Positions 1 through 6,078 of a stretch of 6,078 nt of DNA are shown one piece after another. The notes under the pieces are model-generated. The model did no database searches. It was not told the origin of the DNA and saw only the letters and a program-made list of their open reading frames with translations. The number at the start of each line of letters is the position of its first letter. Position 1 is the stretch's first letter. The stretch lies in the NCBI GenBank assembly GCA_025934635.1, contig JAICWX010000440.1:1-6078 (forward strand). Reading direction: 5' to 3'. Position numbers and translations under genes: made by a program. The stretch comes from Streptosporangiaceae bacterium. GTDB taxonomy: Bacteria > Actinomycetota > Actinomycetes > Streptosporangiales > Streptosporangiaceae.

Positions 1-1
1 C

Positions 2-718
2 CCGGCGCTGACCGGGACGGTCACCGGTATCACGGCCGGCACGCTGCCCGCGATCACCGGGACGGTCACCGGGCTCACCGCGAGCACGCTGCCCCCGGTG
101 ACGGGGACCGTTACGGGACTTACCGGGAGTGCGCTGCCGGCCGTCTCGGGTGCGGTTACTGGTGCCACCGCCGGTACGGTCCCCGTCGTTACCGGCACGC
201 TTCCTGTCGTTACGGGGACGGCCGGAGGGCTCGGCCGCGGGACGCGGCCGGCCGGCAGTGAGACGAGCGCGAGCGCGCCGCCGGTGATCGCCGGCGGACT
301 GCCTGCTACCGGGTCCGTTACGACCGGGCAGGTCACCACCGGGGCGGCCGGAGCGCCGGGCGCTCGCTCCACGCCACCGGGAACCGGCGGCGTGGCTAGC
401 GTTCCGCCCGCAAGTGGCGTCAGCCAGGCGTCTGTGCCGTCCGGGCCGAACGGGTCCGGCACCGGCATGTCGTCAGCCTCCGGCGGGGGCTCGCCGTCCG
501 GGCCGGGGCTTCCGGGCGGGAATCCGGCCCCCTGGGCAGTCAACGGACCCGCCGCGGGCCAGGGCTCGGTCAGCGGCTCGGGTCACGGCAGCGGAACGGG
601 GGCGGCCGCGGTCCTGGCCGCCGCGCTGCTCATCGCGCTCCTCGTCCTGCGGGTGCGCAGGACGACGTCTCTACCGCCACGCTCGGCGTGGCTTTCTGCT
701 CTCGAGGTTCCTGGATAG
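2..718 (+). CDS. Repeat-containing membrane-anchored surface protein, 5' truncated by window edge
   Basis: The frame is open from base 2 to a TAG at 716-718, giving 238 visible residues. The start lies left of the window; the internal GTG at 98 falls inside the repeat array and is not a credible start. Visible order: four 15-residue repeats of the type ALTGTVTGITAGTLP (fragment residues 2-61), a short VVTGT tail, then about 130 residues of Gly/Ser/Pro/Ala linker. A hydrophobic helix follows at about residues 201-216 (AAAVLAAALLIALLVL), then RVRR and an 18-residue cytoplasmic tail. This layout indicates an exported protein held by a C-terminal helix with its repeats outside. No catalytic motif and no Cys are visible. 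An internal LPATG is too far from the C-terminus to be a sortase signal. The next gene downstream is also low-complexity and exported, and shares VTGSAL-type motifs. Family not recognised; function unknown. The gene is likely real because third positions are strongly G/C and the end is anchor-like. Confidence 0.68.
   Translation, partial: PALTGTVTGITAGTLPAITGTVTGLTASTLPPVTGTVTGLTGSALPAVSGAVTGATAGTVPVVTGTLPVVTGTAGGLGRGTRPAGSETSASAPPVIAGGLPATGSVTTGQVTTGAAGAPGARSTPPGTGGVASVPPASGVSQASVPSGPNGSGTGMSSASGGGSPSGPGLPGGNPAPWAVNGPAAGQGSVSGSGHGSGTGAAAVLAAALLIALLVLRVRRTTSLPPRSAWLSALEVPG
5..184 (+). repeat. Four tandem 45-bp (15-residue) in-frame repeats
   Basis: Units lie at 5-49, 50-94, 95-139 and 140-184, encoding ALTGTVTGITAGTLP, AITGTVTGLTASTLP, PVTGTVTGLTGSALP and AVSGAVTGATAGTVP. 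They are followed by the shortened VVTGTLP and VVTGT. Units 1 and 2 are close at the DNA level. Units 3 and 4 diverge mainly at synonymous or conservative positions, so the protein pattern appears to be maintained. The array probably continues left of the window, since the sequence begins inside it. Confidence 0.9.
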
Positions 719-740
719 CTGGCCTCGCTGCCAGCACTAC

Positions 741-763
741 CCGGGCCGGTTTCCGGTCCCCGG
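741..763 (+). other. GC-rich hairpin in the intergenic gap
   Basis: The sequence reads CCGGG-CCGG-TTT-CCGG-TC-CCCGG. The arms 741-749 and 753-763 can pair with a TTT loop and a two-base bulge at 757-758. It lies in the 84-bp gap between two plus-strand surface-protein genes, 23 bases after the first stop codon and 40 bases before the next start. A weaker 6-bp inverted repeat (718-723 with 730-735) precedes it. There is no T-tract. It could be a weak terminator, an attenuator or an RNA-stabilising element, and by chance such GC-rich DNA often forms short hairpins. Confidence 0.35.
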
Positions 764-802
764 CTTCATCCACGAACCTCAGCAGAAAAGAGCTTTCACA
801 TC

Positions 803-1708
803 ATGCATGCCACATCTCGGTCCGTCATGACCGCTGCCCGTACCCATCCGGCCGGAATCGCCGCTCCCAGCGCGGTCATCGTCACGGCCATCATCTTGTT
901 CACCCTCGTCACGTCGGTCATCGTTCCCGCGATGCCGCCGGGCTTGTTCGGGATCGGTTCGGCGCCCGCTATCGCGCCGAGCCCGGACCAGCCACGGCAC
1001 CGGATCCAGGCGCAACCTGGGCCGGCCGGGCCGCCGGTACTTCCGGGCCTGACCAGCGGTATCGGCCGGAGTGTTCCAAACCCGTCCGGGGGGAACGCCC
1101 CGAAGCCGGGCGGAGGCGGGCAGCCGCCCGTCTCGCCTGGTCCGCTGCCGGTTGGCCCGGTTCCCCCGCCAGTAATTCCGAATCCCCTGCCGGTTACCGG
1201 ACTCCCGCCGGGGACCGGCCCGGTGCCGAGGGTGAGCCCGCACGGTTCGCCGGGCTCGTCTGGAGGTTGTTCCTCGCATTACGTGGGTCAGCTACCAGGG
1301 TCGGCGGTCAGCACCGTGGTCGCCGGGACCGGGAACGCGCTGCGCACCGTTACGCAGGTCGTAACCAGCGGCTCGGCCGTACCGCAGGTGACCTCCGGGC
1401 TAGCCGCCGTCACCGGGTCCGCTCTCCAGGCGACCGGCGCGCTGGCGACATCGGCGGCCTCGGCCGCTCCGGCGGCGACGTCCGCGCTAACGGCGCCGGT
1501 GAAGGCGGTGGCGGCACCCGTGACAGCTGCGGTAGCGGCGTCGAGCCAGCCGGCGCAGAGCGAGTCGGCGACTGCGAGTCAGCAGCCTTCGTCGGCTGAC
1601 TCCGCGGTGTCGGCGGCGGGGGGCGATGGGGTGAAAGCCACTCGTTCGGTAGAAAGCTCTGTCGGGCAGGCGCTGCCGGGCGCGGGTTCTTTGCCTGGGG
1701 TGGGCTAG
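803..1708 (+). CDS. Secreted or membrane-tethered low-complexity protein (Pro/Gly then Ala/Ser/Thr-rich)
   Basis: This 301-residue protein starts at an ATG preceded by a purine-rich AGAAAAGAG (784-792) at reasonable spacing. A second ATG at residue 9 is possible. After a short positively charged N-terminus there is one hydrophobic segment at about residues 23-43 (AVIVTAIILFTLVTSVIV). This acts as a signal peptide or anchor; SAPA near residue 56 is a possible cleavage site. Residues 58-150 are Pro/Gly-rich and probably disordered. One Cys (C156, in GGCSSHY) separates them from residues 165-250, which are rich in Val, Thr, Ala and Ser (AAVTGSALQATGALATS and similar). The end (SLPGVG) is not hydrophobic. 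VTGSAL motifs resemble the upstream protein's repeats, so the two may share a cell-surface role. The response regulator starts 5 bases after its stop, implying co-transcription. Family not recognised; no function assigned. Confidence 0.65.
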   Translation: MHATSRSVMTAARTHPAGIAAPSAVIVTAIILFTLVTSVIVPAMPPGLFGIGSAPAIAPSPDQPRHRIQAQPGPAGPPVLPGLTSGIGRSVPNPSGGNAPKPGGGGQPPVSPGPLPVGPVPPPVIPNPLPVTGLPPGTGPVPRVSPHGSPGSSGGCSSHYVGQLPGSAVSTVVAGTGNALRTVTQVVTSGSAVPQVTSGLAAVTGSALQATGALATSAASAAPAATSALTAPVKAVAAPVTAAVAASSQPAQSESATASQQPSSADSAVSAAGGDGVKATRSVESSVGQALPGAGSLPGVG

Positions 1709-1713
1709 ATCCC

Positions 1714-2319
1714 GTGATCCGCACCGTGATCGCCGAGCGCATCGCCCTGATCAGGGCGGGGCTTGTGGCCTGCATCGCGCAGGAACGCGACATCGAGATC
1801 GTGGCCGAACTGGATCGCCGTGAGCCGGTCCTGCCCACCATTTCGTCGCTGCGGCCCGACGTGGCCATCATCGACGATGACATCGCCTGCCCCGACGGGT
1901 TCGCCGTCATCCAGGCGCTGCACACGATCACCCCGTCCTGTCACACGCTGATCATGGCCAGCCGGCCGAGTCCCGGCGACCTCCGCAAGGCGGTGGCCGC
2001 GCATGCGGCCGGCTTCGTGCTGAAGGACACCACGCCGGAGAACATCAGCCAAGCGATCCGCCAGGTTGCCCGGGGCATGAAGGCCCTGGATCCCGACCTG
2101 GCGTTCGCGACGCTGGACACCCCGGCCAGCCCGATGACCCCCCGCGAGTGCGACGTGCTGCGGCTCGCCGCCGGAGGGGCGTCTACGGCCGACATCGCCG
2201 GGCAGCTCTGCCTGACGGCCGGCACCGTCCGTAATCACATTTCGAGCATCATCATCAAGTTCGGCGCCCGGAACCGCGTGGACGCCATTCGCATAGCGGA
2301 CCGGTCCGGTTGGCTGTGA
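1714..2319 (+). CDS. NarL/FixJ-type response regulator with LuxR-family helix-turn-helix
   Basis: This 201-residue cytoplasmic transcription regulator starts at a GTG with GGGGTGGG (1697-1704) nine bases upstream, inside the end of the previous gene. The start is right because MIRTVIAERIALIRAGL matches the usual beginning of a receiver domain. The receiver spans about residues 1-118: phospho-acceptor D54 in AIIDDDIACPDG, and K104 in GFVLKD. The LuxR helix-turn-helix spans about 140-196 (TPRECDVLRLAAGG, then IAGQLCLTAGTVRNHISS). The GTVRNHIS...GARNR...A...GWL ending resembles actinobacterial DesR-like regulators. By alignment with typical NarL-type receivers, the acidic pair DD is E8-R9 and the conserved Thr/Ser is A82, so Mg2+ binding and phospho-switching may be altered. 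It contains five Cys, one (C59) close to D54. No partner kinase is visible. Its targets may include its own operon or the convergent export genes, but nothing in the sequence proves this. Confidence 0.93.
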   Translation: MIRTVIAERIALIRAGLVACIAQERDIEIVAELDRREPVLPTISSLRPDVAIIDDDIACPDGFAVIQALHTITPSCHTLIMASRPSPGDLRKAVAAHAAGFVLKDTTPENISQAIRQVARGMKALDPDLAFATLDTPASPMTPRECDVLRLAAGGASTADIAGQLCLTAGTVRNHISSIIIKFGARNRVDAIRIADRSGWL

Positions 2320-2330
2320 CCTGAAGGGAG

Positions 2331-2370
2331 GCCTCCCGGCCGAGCGTGGCTCGGACCCCGGCCGGGAGGC
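2331..2370. terminator. Inverted repeat between convergent genes, probable bidirectional terminator
   Basis: Arms GCCTCCCGGCC (2331-2341) and GGCCGGGAGGC (2360-2370) pair perfectly over 11 bp. The 18-base loop can fold further through CGAGC/GCTCG (2341-2345 with 2349-2353, sharing one base). The element begins 12 bases after the stop of the plus-strand regulator and ends 3 bases before the stop of the minus-strand exporter. This is where a shared terminator is expected. It has no T-tract on either side, which is common for actinomycete terminators. Confidence 0.77.
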
Positions 2371-2373
2371 GTC

Positions 2374-4565
<2,192 letters not shown>

Positions 4566-4569
<4 letters not shown>

Positions 4570-5288
4570 GGCGCGGTCCCCTGGCCGAGCATGGCGTCGA
4601 ACTGGCGGGCCAGGACGCCGGCGATCGTCTCGGAGCGCAGGATCACGGTGGCCTGGGTCCGTAGCGTTGTGGCCGGCTTGCCCGGGCCGGCCTGGTCCGC
4701 TTGGCCGGTCACCAGGATGGCGGGCTGTTTCAGCGGGGTGAACCCGGCCCTTTCGATGGCGGCGGCACCGGCCAGCACGGCGTGCAGGCCGGTGACCCCG
4801 AGGGACCGCCCGTCCGGGAGGACTACGGTGAGGTTCTGCGAGCTTGTCAGGTCCGTCCCGGCGGCGGCCGGGATCAGGATGGCCACCAGCCCGGTGCGCC
4901 CGTCGACGGCGACCGGACCGGTGGTGCTCTCGCTGGTGCGGATCACCCACATGCTGGCGATCGCGGCGGCCAGCAGGACCAGCGTCACCCGGTAGGCCCA
5001 GGTGAGCCACTGCGAGCCGAGGCGGACCACGCCGCCGGGCACGTCCCGGCCGCGGGCCCGGAACTCCAGCGCCTCCTCGCGGAAGATGGCGTCGGGGTCG
5101 ATCGCCACGGGTTCGGGGCGGCCCGCGAGCTTGAGGGACGGCCGGGCATCGGGCCTGCTCGTGTCCGGTTCCTTGTCCAGCACGGCTACGCCTCGCTGGG
5201 CCAGGACGGGACGGTTCCGGGGTGCGTCCACCCGGGCCAGGTCGAGCCCGAGGGCTACCTCGCCGATGAGGGCGTCCCAGTCGCTCAT
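4566..5288 (-). CDS. HlyD-like membrane-fusion / secretion accessory protein, short form
   Basis: This 240-residue protein has a hydrophilic N-terminus (about 1-95), one transmembrane helix at about 99-117 (YRVTLVLLAAAIASMWVI) and a 123-residue external domain. The stretch IFREEALEFRARGR followed by RLGSQWLTWAYR before the helix resembles actinobacterial HlyD-family proteins that partner peptide exporters. The external part has the short beta-strand pattern (VAILIP, LTVVLPDGRSL, ATVILRSE) and ends in LARQFDAMLGQG, typical of that group. There is no long coiled coil, so it is shorter than classical HlyD/LcnD adaptors. About 68 residues precede the recognisable FREEALEF region and have no recognised domain. 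Start and stop each overlap a neighbour by ATGA, so it is translationally coupled between the dehydratase and the exporter. It probably stabilises or helps the exporter outside the membrane. Family assignment rests on motif resemblance and context, not on a search. Confidence 0.75.
4577..4582 (-). promoter_or_regulatory. Ribosome binding site fixing the exporter start
   Basis: On the minus strand AGGGGA lies seven bases before the ATG at 4569. In-frame ATGs at 4560 and 4551 would be 16 and 25 bases away, so the first ATG is favoured. The site lies inside the 3' end of the HlyD-like gene, consistent with coupled translation. Confidence 0.7.
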
Positions 5289-6078
5289 CGCTGGCGCCGG
5301 CCAGCCTGGGAGCGCGCGGCCTGGGAGCGCGCGGCCTGGGAGCTGTAGGCGCGGCCGAGCAGTTCGTAGATGACCAGTTCCTGCGCCCGCTGAGCGGAGC
5401 GCAGCATCCGGTTGACGTGCATATGGGCCAGGCTCATCGCCAGCTCAGGCAGGCTCGTAGTGAGCCGTCCGGCCTCCGCCGCGGCGCGCAGTTCCCGGGC
5501 GGGCAAGGCCAGGACGGCTGACCGGCGGTGCAGCCTCTTGATGCTGGCGGCTAGTTCGGCCGGAGGTTCGGAATGCGGGTCGAGCAGGGCTTCCACGGCG
5601 GCTCGTTCGCGCCGGTACAGGCGGCTGACCTCGTGCTGGAACGCGCCGTCGGCGCCGAACTCCTGGCCGTAGCCGCGCTGGGCCCGCCGGGCGATGTCCC
5701 GCTTCTGCTCGAGGGTCAGCCCGAGGTCATCGAAGAGCAGGTCGACGCCGCGCAGGGCCACCCGCCAGCGCAGTTCGGCGCCAGCGTCACCGGTGAGGTC
5801 GCGCACGATCGCGAGCACGGCGTCGCTGTCGGCGTGGAAGACGCGCTCGGCCAGGCGGATCCCGGCCTCGCCGCCGTAGCGCTCCACCTCACGCTCGTAG
5901 GTGTCGAGCTGGAGGCACCAGAGCTGGCCGGTGTCGAGCAGCGGCGCGGTGACGCGGGTCAGCAGCGGCAGCGTCTCGTGCAGCAGCCGGTTGGGCGCCC
6001 CGTGGATACGCAGCCGCAGGTGCCAGTCCGGGTCGCCGTAGCGCAGGAAGAACCACTGGTCGGCCCCGCCCGCGGTGA
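5285..6078 (-). CDS. Lantibiotic dehydratase C-terminal / thiopeptide-type bacteriocin biosynthesis domain, 5' truncated by window edge
   Basis: The frame is open from the right edge (first full codon at 6076) to a TGA at 5287-5285, giving 263 visible residues. The beginning DQWFFLRYGDPDWHLRLRI (fragment 6-24), then QLDTYEREVERYGG (about 57-70), an AERVFHADSDAVLAIV block and the late HMHVNR motif (218-223) are hallmarks of the SpaB_C / thiopeptide-type domain. In class I lanthipeptide dehydratases this domain eliminates glutamate from glutamylated Ser/Thr to form dehydroalanine or dehydrobutyrine. The Arg residues of FLRY/HLRLR and the His of HMHVNR are the expected active-site type residues. 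The start is outside the window, so it may be the end of a full LanB (about 1000 residues) or a stand-alone elimination protein. The tail is unusual: three SQAAR-like units rich in Arg. It overlaps the HlyD-like gene by ATGA and so heads the visible operon. Confidence 0.86.
   Translation of the reverse strand, partial: TAGGADQWFFLRYGDPDWHLRLRIHGAPNRLLHETLPLLTRVTAPLLDTGQLWCLQLDTYEREVERYGGEAGIRLAERVFHADSDAVLAIVRDLTGDAGAELRWRVALRGVDLLFDDLGLTLEQKRDIARRAQRGYGQEFGADGAFQHEVSRLYRRERAAVEALLDPHSEPPAELAASIKRLHRRSAVLALPARELRAAAEAGRLTTSLPELAMSLAHMHVNRMLRSAQRAQELVIYELLGRAYSSQAARSQAARSQAGRRQR
5306..5343 (-). repeat. 15-bp tandem repeat at the 3' end of the dehydratase gene
   Basis: The unit CTGGGAGCGCGCGGC (plus-strand reading) occurs at 5306-5320 and 5321-5335, followed by a partial copy CTGGGAGC (5336-5343). 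A degenerate copy may lie at 5291-5305. The period is a multiple of three, so on the minus strand it encodes SQAAR-SQAAR-SQAGR without shifting the frame. It ends just before the ATGA overlap with the next gene. It looks like replication-slippage expansion of a tolerant C-terminal tail. Confidence 0.85.

Noticed and set aside
98..100. GTG at 98 as the start of the first protein
   Set aside because: The same frame is open to the window edge and the 15-residue repeat continues unbroken upstream, so the GTG is an internal Val codon.
299..313. LPATG motif as a sortase cell-wall sorting signal
   Set aside because: It lies about 138 residues before the C-terminus and is not followed directly by the membrane helix and basic tail. 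A sorting signal must sit just before them.
688..1599. A 303-codon plus-strand frame overlapping the second exported protein
   Set aside because: It is Arg-rich and lacks any membrane or domain pattern. The frame at 803-1708 has the better third-position bias, a ribosome site and a signal/anchor segment.
1410..2238. Minus-strand open frames opposite the regulator and exported protein
   Set aside because: They are antisense to the well-supported receiver/LuxR regulator and to the exported protein, with no recognisable motifs.
4570..5010. An N-terminal extension of the exporter frame by 147 codons
   Set aside because: The extension overlaps the HlyD-like gene in another frame, is Arg/Gly/Pro-rich nonsense, and lies ahead of the normal C39 start. 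The ATG at 4569 has a ribosome site and an ATGA overlap.

Overview
The window is very GC-rich, with strong G/C third-codon preference, GTG as well as ATG starts, and ATGA gene overlaps. All of this points to a high-GC actinomycete (Streptomyces/Streptosporangium-like). The genus cannot be fixed from the sequence.

Left half, plus strand (1-2319). First comes the C-terminal part of a low-complexity surface protein: four 15-residue Thr/Gly repeats, a Gly/Ser/Pro linker and a C-terminal membrane anchor. After 84 bp containing a GC hairpin there is a second, complete low-complexity exported protein with an N-terminal membrane/signal segment, a Pro/Gly region and an Ala/Ser/Thr/Val region. Five bases after it starts a NarL/FixJ-type response regulator with a LuxR helix-turn-helix. 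It keeps the phospho-acceptor Asp and the signalling Lys but has altered acidic-pocket and Thr/Ser positions. No sensor kinase is present.

Convergence point (2320-2373). An 11-bp GC inverted repeat sits between the two converging units and probably terminates both.

Right half, minus strand (6078 down to 2374). Three genes are joined by two ATGA overlaps. In transcription order they are: (1) the C-terminal 263 residues of a lantibiotic-dehydratase / thiopeptide-type bacteriocin biosynthesis protein (SpaB_C, LanB glutamate-elimination type), running off the right edge; (2) a short HlyD-like membrane-fusion accessory protein; (3) a complete C39-peptidase-containing ABC exporter (PCAT) with all protease and ATPase motifs intact. 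Together they form the modification, leader-cleavage and export arm of a RiPP (ribosomally made, modified peptide) cluster. The enzyme would dehydrate Ser/Thr in a precursor, the exporter would cut the leader and pump the product out, and the HlyD-like protein would assist outside the membrane. The precursor gene is not in the window.

Whether the plus-strand surface proteins and regulator belong functionally with the RiPP genes is unknown. They are adjacent but convergently transcribed. The parts most worth follow-up are the repeat-protein pair, the atypical regulator, the minimal HlyD-like protein and the missing precursor.
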